Assembly: GCA_963717475.1 (NCBI GenBank)
Contig: OY970337.1
Location: 868,001 to 932,000, forward strand
Direction: 5' to 3'
DNA: 64,000 nt
From: AC-32 sp963717475
GTDB lineage: Bacteria; Actinomycetota; Thermoleophilia; Gaiellales; Gaiellaceae
The translations under genes and the position numbers were made by a program. The first letter of the stretch is position 1, and every line of letters starts with the position of its first letter. The notes under the pieces were generated by a model. It saw nothing but the letters and a program-made list of their open reading frames with translations. It was not told the DNA's origin and did not search any database. Shown here one piece after another: positions 41,336-53,938 of this stretch.

Positions 41336-43158
41336 CCGCGCTCCCGCTTCTGCTCGGCGTCCCTGATCGAGATAGCCGCGTTGATCAGCGCGAGGTGCGT
41401 GAGCCCCTGCGGGAAGTTGCCGAGGAACTCGCCGCTCTCCGGGTCGATCTCCTCCGAGTAGAGCCCCACGTCGTTCGCGACGCCGACCAGCTCCTCCATC
41501 AGCGACCGGGCCTCGTCGAGCCTGCCCTGGCGCGCGAATGCGTCGGCCAGCCAGAACGAGCACGTGAGGAACGCGCCCTCCTTGCCCCCGACTCCGTCCT
41601 CGCCGCGATACCGGTAGACGAAGGGCCCGGTCCGTAGCTCCCGCTCGAGCGCGGCGACCGTCCGCTTGAGACGCTCGCTCTCCGGTGGCTCGTAGCCCAG
41701 GATGGCAAGCGTGAGCAGGCTCGCGTCGAGCTCTCTCATGTCCGTCGAACGAACGTAGCTCTCGCGCTCGTCGTCCCAGCCGTGCTCGCTCACGAACGCC
41801 CGGATCTCCTCGGCCGCCTGGTGCCAGCGCTCCGAGTGGTCGGGGATGAAGCCGCCCTTTGCCAGCGAGCACGCGCGGTCGAGGGCGACCCAGCAGAGGC
41901 TCTTCGACTGGATGAAGTGCGTGGTGATCGCGCGCACCTCCCAGATTCCGGAGTCCTTGTCGCGCCAGTGCTTCGCGACGTAGTCGGCGATCTTGGCCAC
42001 GTCCCGGCCGGTCTCGCCGTCCAGGTGCCCGACCTCCCGCACGTAGAGAGAGATGGCCTCGAGCAGAGCGCCGTAGATGTCGAGCTGGACCTGGTCTGCC
42101 GCCCCGTTTCCGACTCGCACGGGCTTCGACCCGCGGTAGCCGTCGAGGTTGTGCAGGTCGTTCTCCTTCGTGTGAGTCGAGCCGTCGACCTTGTAGAGGA
42201 CCTGTAGTCGCGGCTGCGTCAGCCTGGACGCGTGCATCAGCCACCAGAAGAACGCGTGCGCCTCGTCGTCGAGGCCCAACCGAACGAAGGCGTCGAGCGT
42301 CCAGCTCGCGTCGCGGAGCCAGGTGTAGCGGTAGTCCCAGTTCCGGCCGCCGCCGACCCACTCGGGCAGCGAGGCGGTGGGCGCAGCGACGATTGCCCCG
42401 GACGGGGCGTAGACGAGCAACTTGAGGAGGAGCGCGCTGCGCAGGACCGCCTCTCGCCAGTCGCCTTCGTACTCGACCCGGTCGGACCAGTCCTGCCAGA
42501 AGCGGTCGGTCCGCGCGATGCGCCGCTCCGTGTCGTCTCGGCCGGGCAGGATCACCGGCTGCTGGTGCGACGCGGAGAGGGAGAGCAAGGCCGTCTGGCC
42601 GGCTGCGAGCTCGAGCTTCCCTCGCACGCTTTCCTCGCCGGCTTCGACCTCGCCTGCATCCCAGAGCCCGAGCGCGACCGCGTCCTTGCCGCATTCGATG
42701 AACCAGCGCCCCGCGCGGCGGGTGATCGCCCGGCGGCGCTCGCCGTACTCGAAGCGCGGCTCGAACGTCCAGCGGAGGCCCACCGTGCCGCTCAGCCCCT
42801 CGACTTTCCGCGTCAGCTCTCGGAACGGCGAGAGGCGGCGGTCGTCCGTCAGCGTCATCGCGTCGGTGAGCCGGACCGCTCCCTGGTTGGTCGTGAAGGT
42901 CGTCTCGAGGACGTTCGAGCCGCGTTTGTACGTCCGTTCGACCTCGTACGCGCTGGTCGGCTCGAGCCGGAAGGAGCCGCCGCGCTCCGAGTCGAGTAGC
43001 CGCGAGAACAAGGCCGGCGATCCGACATCCGGCAGGCAGAGCCAGTCGATCGAGCCGTCCTTCGCGACGAGCGCCGTCGTGCGACCGTCGCCGATGACCG
43101 CGTAGTCGCGAATCGCCGCATAGCCGTCTGTGCGCCGCACGGCCCGGATTCTGCCCAC
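41332..43158 (-). CDS. Glycoside hydrolase family 15 protein (glucoamylase/trehalase-like)
   Basis: 608 residues. Starts DGYAAIRDYAVIGDGRTTALV, the usual GH15 N-terminus with its beta-sandwich; RNWDYRYTWLRDASWTLDAFV is the (alpha/alpha)6 barrel signature; KDSGIWEVR carries the general acid; and EIDPESGEFLGNFPQGLTHLALIN carries the catalytic base. Actinobacterial GH15 proteins of this size are often trehalases or dextran/isomaltose-type glucosidases. There is no signal peptide, so cytosolic trehalose or glucan use is likely. dnaE2 ends 15 bp before the start. Confidence 0.9.
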   Translation of the reverse strand: MGRIRAVRRTDGYAAIRDYAVIGDGRTTALVAKDGSIDWLCLPDVGSPALFSRLLDSERGGSFRLEPTSAYEVERTYKRGSNVLETTFTTNQGAVRLTDAMTLTDDRRLSPFRELTRKVEGLSGTVGLRWTFEPRFEYGERRRAITRRAGRWFIECGKDAVALGLWDAGEVEAGEESVRGKLELAAGQTALLSLSASHQQPVILPGRDDTERRIARTDRFWQDWSDRVEYEGDWREAVLRSALLLKLLVYAPSGAIVAAPTASLPEWVGGGRNWDYRYTWLRDASWTLDAFVRLGLDDEAHAFFWWLMHASRLTQPRLQVLYKVDGSTHTKENDLHNLDGYRGSKPVRVGNGAADQVQLDIYGALLEAISLYVREVGHLDGETGRDVAKIADYVAKHWRDKDSGIWEVRAITTHFIQSKSLCWVALDRACSLAKGGFIPDHSERWHQAAEEIRAFVSEHGWDDERESYVRSTDMRELDASLLTLAILGYEPPESERLKRTVAALERELRTGPFVYRYRGEDGVGGKEGAFLTCSFWLADAFARQGRLDEARSLMEELVGVANDVGLYSEEIDPESGEFLGNFPQGLTHLALINAAISIRDAEQKRERG

Positions 43159-43173
43159 GCGCGACCGGACCAG

Positions 43174-46372
<3,199 letters not shown>

Positions 46373-46390
<18 letters not shown>

Positions 46391-47158
46391 CGGCCGCTGC
46401 TCCTACCGCCCGGCGAGGGAGAGACGACCACCGACCGGCCCGAGCGGACGCTGCGCATCCTCGTCGAGCTCGAGCCGCTGATCGTCACGTGGTTCCGCTA
46501 CGAGCCGGGCGAGAAGGGCCCGGACCCGCACGTCCATCACCACCACACCGACGCGTTCTACGTGCTCGAGGGCGAGGTCGAGCTCTCGCTCGGCCCGGAG
46601 CAGCAGACGGTGCGTGCGACCTCCGGGACCTTCGCCGCCGCTCCGCCGGACGTGGTCCACACGTTCCGCAACGCGAGTGACGCAACTGCCGTGTTCCTCA
46701 ACATCCACGCGCCCTCCAGGGGCTTCGGCGACGTCCTGCGCGGACACGGCGAGGCCGGCTTCGACCAGCACGACCCGCCGCCCGACGGCGGGCGCCCGTT
46801 CGAAGAGGCGGTGCTCTCGACTCCGGGGGACGCGGAAACGCTCGAACGCGAGTCGAGTACGCACCGGGTTCTCTGCGACCTTCCCCAGCTGAGCGCCATC
46901 GACATGACCTTCCGCCCCGGCTTCGAGGGCGTCGACCCGCACACGCACTCCGACCACGCGGACTGCTTCTACGTGCTCGACGGCGAGATCGAGTTCCGGG
47001 TCGGAGAGGAACCGCGCGTCGCCGGGCCGGGCACGTTCGTCGCGGCCGCGCCGGGCTCCGTCCACGGGTTCCAGCTCGCGGACGACAAGCCGATCCGTTT
47101 CCTCAACCTCCACGCACCTCCCGGCGGCTTCCTCGAGCGCCTGCGCGCGAACGGCTGA
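46373..47158 (+). CDS. Bicupin protein
   Basis: 261 residues from ATG 46373; GTG 46367 would add two residues. Two cupin domains in tandem: VTWFRYEPGEKGPDPHVHHHHTDAFYVLEGE (about 40-70) and DMTFRPGFEGVDPHTHSDHADCFYVLDGEIEF (about 175-207), each with His ligands and Glu. Probably a metal-binding dioxygenase or isomerase of quercetinase-like fold; substrate unknown. Its start lies inside the first codons of dnaE2 on the other strand (18-bp overlap), splitting the dnaE2 and imuB cassette. Confidence 0.82.
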
Positions 47159-47163
47159 ACCCA

Positions 47164-47394
47164 TCACGTCCCGCGCTGGCTGAACCAGCGGCCCACCTCA
47201 CCGTCGTGGAAGACGACCGCGTGCTCGCCCCCCGCGAGGACGACGTCGAAGTAACGGCGATTGACCGGCTCCTCCGTCCACCAGCGGTCGACCACGCGCC
47301 ACTCCTCCCGAACGAGCGCGACCCCCGAGCGGTTGACCTTGCGCGGCGAGCCGTCGACGTGCGCCTCGACCAGCGCCGGCGTCGGCTGGTTCAG
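47164..47394 (-). CDS. DUF6504-family protein, companion of ImuB
   Basis: 76 residues if started at CTG 47394 (CTGA overlap with imuB stop): LNQPTPALVEAHVDGSPRKV, then VALVREEWRVVDRWWTEEPV and a final GGEHAVVFHDGEVGRW. This small conserved protein commonly follows imuB in actinobacteria and its role is unknown. The only ATG-type alternatives in frame are in upstream noise. It ends 5 bp before the bicupin stop on the other strand. Confidence 0.75.
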   Translation of the reverse strand: MNQPTPALVEAHVDGSPRKVNRSGVALVREEWRVVDRWWTEEPVNRRYFDVVLAGGEHAVVFHDGEVGRWFSQRGT

Positions 47395-48575
47395 TCGTCG
47401 CGCGGAACCAGAAGCGCTCTCTGCTCGGGCAGACGCGACCACGGCGCAACCTCGACGACGGTGCAGACGGAGCCCGACCCGGTACCCGCGGAAACCTGAC
47501 GGAGCCCCTCGCGGAGGTGCTCGCGCAGCTCTGTGCCCTCCGGCTGGACGAGCTCGAGCTGGCTGCCCACCGATTCTGCGAGGACGAGCGCCTCGACCGT
47601 GAGCGCGACGATCGGCGCCGGGACGTCCAGCAGCTTCGGTCCGAGTGCGGCGCGCAGGCGGGCGGGCTCGGCGGTGGCGTCGCGCAGCGTCACGGTGCGC
47701 CGCCATGAGCCTCCGCCGACGAGTCGCGCAGCAAGCGCGAGCTTGCGCAGCGCCCGCCCGCCGCGCTCCGGTCGAGCGAGCAGCCGGTCGAGCAGGACGC
47801 CGAGCGAGCGGCGCAGCGTCAGCTCGTTCCCGACCGCCTCCGGGAACTCGAGCGTCTCCAGCAACTCCGCGGCGGGCTTCCTTCCGCGGACGCGGCGGCT
47901 CGATCCCCCTCTCGCCAGGCTCCAGGCGCGCCGGCCGTCCGGCCCCAGACGTTCGGCCACGGCGCCACCCGGTAGCCCGGCAAGCTCTCCGACCTTCGTG
48001 ATGCCAAGTTCACGCAACTCCTCGCGGCGGCCCGCCTCGAGCGGGAGCAGCGTCAGCGGCAACGGCGCGAGGAACTCAGGCGCGTGCTCGTCGGAGACGA
48101 CCAGCACCTGACCCGGTCGCGCGACGTTCGCCGCCGCCAGCGCCGCGAAGCGCCGCTTCGCCGCGCCGACGCGCGCGTCCCAGCCCGGGCCGACCGCCGC
48201 GAGCGCGCGCTTGAGCGCAGCCTCGAGACCGCCGTAGAGCCGCTCCACGCCGCGCGTCTCGAAGTAGGCGCAGCCGAGCGTTGCCGTCTCGATCGAAAAG
48301 CCCGAGTCCTCGAGCCGCCGGACGATCTGCTCCCAGGCCTCCTCGGCCGCGGCCGGATCCTGGTCGACGAGCTGCAGCGAGGGGCACATAGCGAGTGCTT
48401 CTCCCAGGCGCATGCCGGGCCGGACGCCCGCGGCCTCCGCAGACGCCGTCACCGGCCCGAGCAGCGCCTCGCTTCCAGGCTCGGGCGCGAGCGCGGCCGG
48501 CTCGACCTGGAGCCGCGGCCGCTCCCGCAGCGCTGCTCTCAGCTCGAACCCCGGAATGACGATGCAGGCGATCAT
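47391..48575 (-). CDS. imuB: ImuB-like catalytically inactive Y-family polymerase
   Basis: 394 residues from ATG 48575; ATG 48587 is inside a LexA box and the predicted promoter region, so 48575 is chosen. Y-family fold: CIVIPGFELRAALRERPRLQ, MRLGEALAMCPSLQLVDQDP and GLEAALKRALAAVGPGWDARVGAAKRRFAAL. The first polymerase motif (DMDxFFASVE) lacks acids and the SIDEAYLD motif is CAYFETRGVERLYGG, so nucleotide transfer is lost, as in ImuB, which bridges DnaE2 to the beta clamp. Promoter TTGACA-N18-TAGAAC with tandem LexA boxes. An ImuA' gene is not visible. Confidence 0.88.
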   Translation of the reverse strand: MIACIVIPGFELRAALRERPRLQVEPAALAPEPGSEALLGPVTASAEAAGVRPGMRLGEALAMCPSLQLVDQDPAAAEEAWEQIVRRLEDSGFSIETATLGCAYFETRGVERLYGGLEAALKRALAAVGPGWDARVGAAKRRFAALAAANVARPGQVLVVSDEHAPEFLAPLPLTLLPLEAGRREELRELGITKVGELAGLPGGAVAERLGPDGRRAWSLARGGSSRRVRGRKPAAELLETLEFPEAVGNELTLRRSLGVLLDRLLARPERGGRALRKLALAARLVGGGSWRRTVTLRDATAEPARLRAALGPKLLDVPAPIVALTVEALVLAESVGSQLELVQPEGTELREHLREGLRQVSAGTGSGSVCTVVEVAPWSRLPEQRALLVPRDD

Positions 48576-48578
48576 TTG

Positions 48579-48609
48579 CGAACACATGTTCTACACGAAC
48601 ACACGTTCG
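48579..48609 (-). promoter_or_regulatory. Tandem LexA (SOS) boxes upstream of imuB
   Basis: Box 1 CGAACACATGTTCT (48579-48592) and box 2 CGAACACACGTTCG (48596-48609), centres 17 bp apart. Both have the CGAAC-N4-GTTC core and box 2 is a full palindrome. They cover the spacer and -10 of a strong promoter, so LexA would block it. Confidence 0.9.
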
Positions 48610-48617
48610 TCTGTCAA
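48588..48617 (-). promoter_or_regulatory. imuB promoter
   Basis: TTGACA at 48612-48617, an 18-bp spacer, and TAGAAC at 48588-48593 (four of six of TATAAT). The expected transcription start near 48581 lies only about five nt before ATG 48575, giving a nearly leaderless mRNA. Confidence 0.65.
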
Positions 48618-48648
48618 GGACCGAACTGTGACGAGAGTGTGACGCCGG

Positions 48649-49332
48649 CTAGAGCGTGACCTCCGCCGCGGCCCCGGCCATCCGGACGAAGCGCGGGACG
48701 ACCTCCAAAACGCTCTCGCGCCCGCACCAGGCGATGTCCTCCTCGAGCCCCGGCGGCCCGTACGTGCGGGCGTTGATCCCGTCCACGCCGCTCGCGTAGC
48801 GGGACGCGATCGCCTCGGCGGCAACAGCCGCGTCCGTCCTCTCCGCCCCGAGCAGCGCGACGATCCGGCCGGCGCAGTACGCGTCGTCGATCGCGAACGC
48901 GCCCTTGTAGCCCGCGCAGAGCACGACCGCGTCCTCCCCGCGCCCGCGCGCGAGCTCCGCGACCGCCGTGAGGTTCAGCAGCGACCCGATCACCACCTCG
49001 CCGCACGACTCGGCCGCGGCCACGATCGCCCGTGTCCCGTTCGTGGTCGAAAGGACCAGCGTGTCGGCCCGCGGCTCGAGGAACTCGCGGGGCGAAGCGC
49101 CCATGTCGAAGGCGTCGACGCGCTTCGCGTCCCGCTCTCCGCCGGTCACAGCCGCGTCGCCCAGCTCCGCCCGGAGCGCGAGCGCGTCGTCGATCTCGGC
49201 GCAGCAGAGAACGCGCTCGTAGCCGGCCGCCAGGGCCTGCGCGATCGTCGAAGTGGCGCGCATCACGTCGACGACGATCGCGAGCTGAGCGGAGGCCGCC
49301 TCCGCCGGCGTGAAAGAGACGTGACAGCGCAC
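48649..49332 (-). CDS. comB: 2-phosphosulfolactate phosphatase (ComB) family protein
   Basis: 227 residues from GTG 49332. ComB motifs: AIVVDVMRATSTIAQALAAG, VLSTTNGTRAIVAAAE, AGYKGAFAIDDAYCAGRIV and DIAWCGRESVLEVVP. In archaea and some bacteria ComB dephosphorylates 2-phosphosulfolactate in coenzyme M-type pathways; in actinobacteria the true substrate is unknown. Divergent from the rhomboid gene with 21 bp between the starts. Confidence 0.83.
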   Translation of the reverse strand: MRCHVSFTPAEAASAQLAIVVDVMRATSTIAQALAAGYERVLCCAEIDDALALRAELGDAAVTGGERDAKRVDAFDMGASPREFLEPRADTLVLSTTNGTRAIVAAAESCGEVVIGSLLNLTAVAELARGRGEDAVVLCAGYKGAFAIDDAYCAGRIVALLGAERTDAAVAAEAIASRYASGVDGINARTYGPPGLEEDIAWCGRESVLEVVPRFVRMAGAAAEVTL

Positions 49333-49353
49333 CTCGGCACTACGCTACGGCAC

Positions 49354-50205
49354 GTGTCCGAGCCGATGCGCTGCTACCGCCACCCGAACCGCGAGACGTA
49401 CATCTCGTGCACGGTTTGCGACCGCCCGATCTGCACCGAGTGCATGACTCCGGCGCCCGTCGGCCAGCGCTGCCCGGAGCATTCGGGGAAGCCTCAGGGC
49501 GTCCGGCGCGTCGCAACCGGCACGCGACGAGCCGCGTTCGAGGGCACCGGAGCGCTCGTCACGAAGATCCTGATCGGGCTGAACGTCCTCATCTACGTGC
49601 TCACGTGCGTCCAGGGAAGCGGGATCAACTCGCCCGGCGGAAGCCTCTACGCGAAGTGGGTGCTGTTCGGCCCCGCGGTCGCGAACGGCGACTGGTGGCG
49701 ACTGATCACGAGCGCGTTCCTGCACGCGAACCTGCTCCACATTGCGTTCAACATGTACTTCCTCTGGTTCGTCGGCTCCGCGGTCGAGACGGCGCTCGGG
49801 CGGGGCCGCTTCCTCGCCGTCTACCTGATCTCCGGGCTCGCGGGCTCGGCCGGAGCGCTCGTCTTGACGCCGCTCTCGCCGACGGTCGGCGCATCGGGCG
49901 CGCTCTTCGGGATCCTCGGCGTGGCGGTCGTGCTCGAGCGGCAGCGCAACTTCGTGCTCGGCGGCTCGGCGCTCGGCCTCGTGATCATCAACCTGATCCT
50001 CAGCGTCTCGCTCTCGAACATCTCCGTCGGCGGGCACATCGGCGGGTTGATCGGCGGGATCCTCTGTGCGCTCGTGCTGTCACGCTTCGGGCGCGGGCAC
50101 GCTGCCTACAGCCGCATCGGCCTCTGGGGCATCGCCGGGCTCTGCGGCGTCGGGCTGCTCAGCCTCGCGGTCGCGTACCTGAAGGTGCGCGGCTACGCGC
50201 AGTAG
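49354..50205 (+). CDS. Rhomboid-family serine protease with N-terminal B-box-like zinc finger
   Basis: 283 residues from GTG 49354 (ATG 49366 possible). Residues 5-42 carry CYRHPNRETYISCTVCDRP and CTECMTPAPVGQRCPEH, a B-box-like zinc motif. Six hydrophobic helices follow, with HANLLHIAFNMYFLW, the catalytic GASGALFGILG (Ser near 187) and VGGHIGGLIGG (the catalytic His). The zinc finger may bring cytosolic partners. Substrates unknown. Ends directly against the RTX gene. Confidence 0.92.
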   Translation: MSEPMRCYRHPNRETYISCTVCDRPICTECMTPAPVGQRCPEHSGKPQGVRRVATGTRRAAFEGTGALVTKILIGLNVLIYVLTCVQGSGINSPGGSLYAKWVLFGPAVANGDWWRLITSAFLHANLLHIAFNMYFLWFVGSAVETALGRGRFLAVYLISGLAGSAGALVLTPLSPTVGASGALFGILGVAVVLERQRNFVLGGSALGLVIINLILSVSLSNISVGGHIGGLIGGILCALVLSRFGRGHAAYSRIGLWGIAGLCGVGLLSLAVAYLKVRGYAQ

Positions 50206-50667
50206 CTAGCCGAGCCGCTCGATCCCGGTCGCGTGGTCGAGCTTGTCCTTCCACGCGTGGTCGGAGCCGGTCCCGCCGGAGAGCCGGTCCGGGAAGCCGT
50301 CCCAGGCCCAGATCGTGTCGTTGCCGGGACCGCCGTAGACCGCGTCGGCGCCGCGGTCGCCCTGGAGCTTGTCGCTGCCGAGCCCGCCGTAGAGGGCGTC
50401 GTTGCCGTTCCCGCCGTTCAGGATGTCGGCGCCCGTGCCGCCCTTGAGGACGTCGTTTCCGCCCCCACCGTCGAGCACGTCCTTGCCGCCCCCGCCGCAG
50501 ATCACGTCGCGGCCAGGCGTGCCGACGAGGACGTCCGCTCCAGGTGTGCCCGTGATCGTGCAGCCCGTCGCCACGGTCTGGGCATGTCCGCCGCGGACGA
50601 CGAACAACGCGACCATCGCGAACATCACGGCCAGGGACTTCGTCCGGCTCTCTCGATCAGGGCTCAC
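50206..50667 (-). CDS. Small RTX/hemolysin-type calcium-binding repeat protein
   Basis: 153 residues with an N-terminal signal (KSLAVMFAMVALFVVRGGHA). About seven nonapeptide units GGxGxDxxx follow (GGGGNDVLK, GGTGADILN, GGNGNDALY, GGPGNDTIW and others), the calcium-binding beta-roll. A Cys pair before the repeats (GCTITG, CGGGGKD) may form a disulfide. A Sec-exported surface or spore-type protein is likely, because there is no T1SS-type C-terminal signal. End-to-end with the rhomboid gene. Confidence 0.85.
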   Translation of the reverse strand: MSPDRESRTKSLAVMFAMVALFVVRGGHAQTVATGCTITGTPGADVLVGTPGRDVICGGGGKDVLDGGGGNDVLKGGTGADILNGGNGNDALYGGLGSDKLQGDRGADAVYGGPGNDTIWAWDGFPDRLSGGTGSDHAWKDKLDHATGIERLG

Positions 50668-50768
50668 GGATACAGCACCTCCGGGTTTCCCGGCGCGGCC
50701 GCTACGCCGTGTCTTACACCCTGATCATCGGCTCGATTGTCGTGCGAGGCATCCCCCGCAGCGGGGAT

Positions 50769-51218
50769 CTACGCGGGACGGTTCGTGATGTGGACGTAGG
50801 TCTTGCCGCTGTCTCCGCACTCTTCGCGCAGCGCGACCTGACCGGTCCGGCCTTCGCCCTTCCACGAGACCTCGGAATCGTGTTCCTCGAGCTCGTCGAA
50901 GAGGATCTTGTAGCCGGCGCCCTGGAGCTCCTTCTTGAACTCGTCGTGCGCCTCTTTCACGTCACCGTTGAAGTAGCCCTCGACCACCTCGGTCGGTCCC
51001 TGGGTGCTCTGCTGCGTGTAGGTGAGCTTCTCGGCCTCGATCTGCGGGAAGCTCGCCGGCAGCTTCGGCGCCGAGGTGAGCTGCGATCCGTTGCACGCCG
51101 CCTGGACCTGCTCCCCGGCGGCACCCTCTGATTGCTTCTCGCCGCTGCCGCCGCACCCGGCGGCTGCGAACGCCAAAACCCCTGCAAGCAATGCCAGCCA
51201 GCGAACCTGCCTCAACAT
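50769..51218 (-). CDS. Lipoprotein, function unknown
   Basis: 149 residues. Signal peptide and lipobox: WLALLAGVLAFAAAGCGG with Cys22 as the lipidation site, cleaved by LspA (29.1 kb). The mature part is Glu/Gly-rich with Cys42 and Cys137 possibly in a disulfide; TYTQQSTQGPTEVVEGYFNG and VHITNRPA end the globular domain. No family recognised. Between this gene and the RTX gene a hairpin ATCCCCCGC-AG-CGGGGAT is at 50751-50768, without a T run. Confidence 0.78.
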   Translation of the reverse strand: MLRQVRWLALLAGVLAFAAAGCGGSGEKQSEGAAGEQVQAACNGSQLTSAPKLPASFPQIEAEKLTYTQQSTQGPTEVVEGYFNGDVKEAHDEFKKELQGAGYKILFDELEEHDSEVSWKGEGRTGQVALREECGDSGKTYVHITNRPA

Positions 51219-51266
51219 CGAAAGAAACCTCCTGATCGTGTGACCCGGCGCGGAAGTATATGGACG

Positions 51267-53880
51267 CTAACCGCCGGCGGCCACAGCCTCGACCCCGGAC
51301 TCCTTGAGCGCCGCCTGAGCCGCCGCCAGCCGCGCCAGCGGCACCCGATAAGGCGAGCAGCTGACGTAGTCGAGGCCGAGCGCGTGGCAGAACGCGACCG
51401 AGTCCGGCTCGCCGCCGTGCTCGCCGCAGATGCCCAGCTTGATGCCCTCCTTGGCGCCGCGACCTCGCTCGACTGCGATGCGCATCAGGTCGCCGACGCC
51501 GCCCTGGTCGAGGGTCTCGAACGGGTTTCGCTCCAGGACGCCGTCCTCGAGGTAGCGCGTCAAGAACTTCCCCTCGGCGTCGTCGCGCGAGAAGCCGAGC
51601 GCCGTCTGCGTGAGGTCGTTCGTGCCGAACGAGAAGAAGTCGGCGAACTCGGCGATCTCGTCGGCCCGGATGCACGCGCGCGGGAGCTCGATCATCGTTC
51701 CGACCAGGTACTCGACCTTCTCGCTCTCCTCCTGCGCGGTCGCAACCGTCATCGCCCGCAGCCGGTGCAGCTCCTCGGCGAAGCCGACGAGCGGATGCAT
51801 GATCTCGACGAGCGGCGCGTCGCCCGTGCGCTCCTCGACCGCGGCGGCGGCGCGGATGATCGCCCGCACCTGCATCTCGTAGATCTCCGGCCAGAGCAGC
51901 CCGAGGCGGCAGCCACGCGTGCCGAGCATCGGGTTCGACTCCTGCAGCGCCCGGATCCGCTCGCGCATGCGCTCGTCGGTCGCCTGGTCGAGCGGCGGCA
52001 GGAACTCGTGCAGCGGCGGGTCGAGCAGGCGGATCGTGACCGGGAGCCCGGCCATCGCCTCGAAGATGCCCTCGAAGTCGCTCTGCTGGTGCGGCAGGAG
52101 CTTCTCGAGGGCGGCGCGCCGCTCGTCTTCGCCCGAGGCCATGATCATCTCCCGGACGACCGGCAGGCGGTCCTCGGCCATGAACATGTGCTCCGTCCGG
52201 CAGAGGCCGATCCCCTGGGCGCCGAACTCGCGCGCCCTGGCCGCGTCGTCGGGCGTGTCCGCATTCGCGCGCACCTTCAGCCGCCGCATCGTGTCCGCCC
52301 ACTCGAGCACGGTCTCGAAGTCCTCGTTGATCTGCGGCGGGACGAGGTCGACCTCGCCGACGATCACCGCGCCGTCGCCGCCGTCGATGGTGATCGTGTC
52401 GCCCTCCGAGAGCTCGTGGCCGCCGATCGTGACCTTCCGCGCGTCCAGGTCGATCGACAGGCCCTCGCAGCCCGCGACGCAAGGCTTGCCCATCCCGCGC
52501 GCGACGACCGCCGCGTGCGAGGTCATGCCGCCGTGCGCGGTCACGATCCCCTGCGCCTGGATCAGGCCGTGGATGTCGTCCGGGGTCGTCTCCCAGCGGA
52601 CGAGGATCACGCTCTCGCCCGGCGAGGCCGCGCTTCTCGGCCGTGTCCGCGTCGAGGACGATCGCGCCGCACGCCGCGCCCGGTGACGCGTTCAGCCCGC
52701 GCGTCGCGACCTCGACGTCGGCCGTCGGGTCGATCATCGGGTGCAGGAGCTGGTCGAGCTGGCCCGGGTCGATCCGCGCGACGGCTTCCTCGCGCGTGAT
52801 CAGGCCCTCGTCGACCATCTGCGCGGCTGCTTTGAGGGCCGCCGCAGCCGTGCGCTTCGCCGAGCGCGTCTGCAGGAGGTAGAGCTTGCCGTCCTCGACC
52901 GTGAACTCGATGTCCTGCATGTCACGGTAGTGCTCCTCCAGGCGGCGCATCGTCTCGAGCAGCTGGTCGAACGCCTCCGGGATCTGCCTCTGCATCTCCT
53001 CGATCGGCTGCGGCGTGCGGATGCCGGCGACGACGTCCTCGCCCTGGGCGTCCGCGAGGAACTCCCCGTAGAGCCCCTGCTCTCCTGTCGAGGGGTCACG
53101 TGTGAACGCGACGCCGGTCCCCGACTGCCCGCCCTTGTTGCCGAAGACCATCTGGACGACGTTCACGGCGGTGCCGATGTCCTCGGGAATGCGGTGCGCG
53201 CGGCGGTAGACCTGGGCCCGCGGCGTCTCCCACGAGTCGAAGACGGCCAGCACGGCGCGGCGCAGCTGCTCCTGCGCGTCCTGCGGAAACGGCGAGCCGG
53301 CGTCCTCCTCGTACATGCGCTTGAAGGTGCCCGCGAGCTCCTTGAGGTCGTCCGCGGTGAGGTCGACGTCCTGCTGCGCGCCGCGCTCTTTCTTCAGCTC
53401 CGTGAGCGCGTTCTCGAACCGCTCGGCGTCGACGCCGTCCACGACCTCGCCGTACATCTGGATCAGGCGCCGGTAGGAGTCGTAGGCGAAGCGCGGGTTT
53501 CCGGTCGTGCGCGCGAGACCCTCGACCGCCTCGTCGTTGAGGCCGAGGTTGAGGATCGTGTCCATCATCCCGGGCATCGAGACCGCGGCCCCCGACCGCA
53601 CCGAGACGAGCAGCGGATCCTGCGGGTCCCCGAAGCGCTTGCCGGTTCGCTGCTCGAGCGCTTCCAGGTGCTCGGCGATCTCGGCCTCGAGCCCGTCCGG
53701 GACCGACTTGCCGTTCGCCATGTACGCGCGGCAAGCGTCCGTTGTCACGGTGAAGCCGGCCGGGACGGGAACCCCGAGCTGTGTCATCTCGGCCAGGCCG
53801 ATGCCTTTTCCGCCGAGCAGCTCGCGCCCGCCCTCGGACGGCTCGTCGAAGTCGTAGACGAAGCGCCCGTCGGTTCGCAT
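51267..53880 (-). CDS. ppdK: Pyruvate, phosphate dikinase, apparent frameshift
   Basis: ATG 53880, GGGAAG about 10 nt before it. N-terminal domain FVYDFDEPSEGGRELLGGKG, ATP-grasp parts and SVRSGAAVSMPGMMDTILN; central phospho-His loop GGMTSHAAVVARGMGKPCVAG with the regulatory Thr-Ser-His; C-terminal PEP barrel ICGEHGGEPDSV. An extra base in CCC at 52618-52620 separates GLAGE from VILVRWETTPDD; removing it gives 870 residues, the normal length. PPDK interconverts pyruvate and PEP with ATP and Pi; its regulator PSRP is encoded 1.1 kb away. Confidence 0.9.
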
Positions 53881-53938
53881 TGCGCGGAATCTTCCCATGC
53901 CACGCCCGACGAAGCCTCGGAGAGCTAGCCTTGGCGCG

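Noticed and set aside
46391..46420. A LexA box upstream of dnaE2
   Set aside because: CGAACACCGG is only half a box; no GTTC arm at the right spacing.
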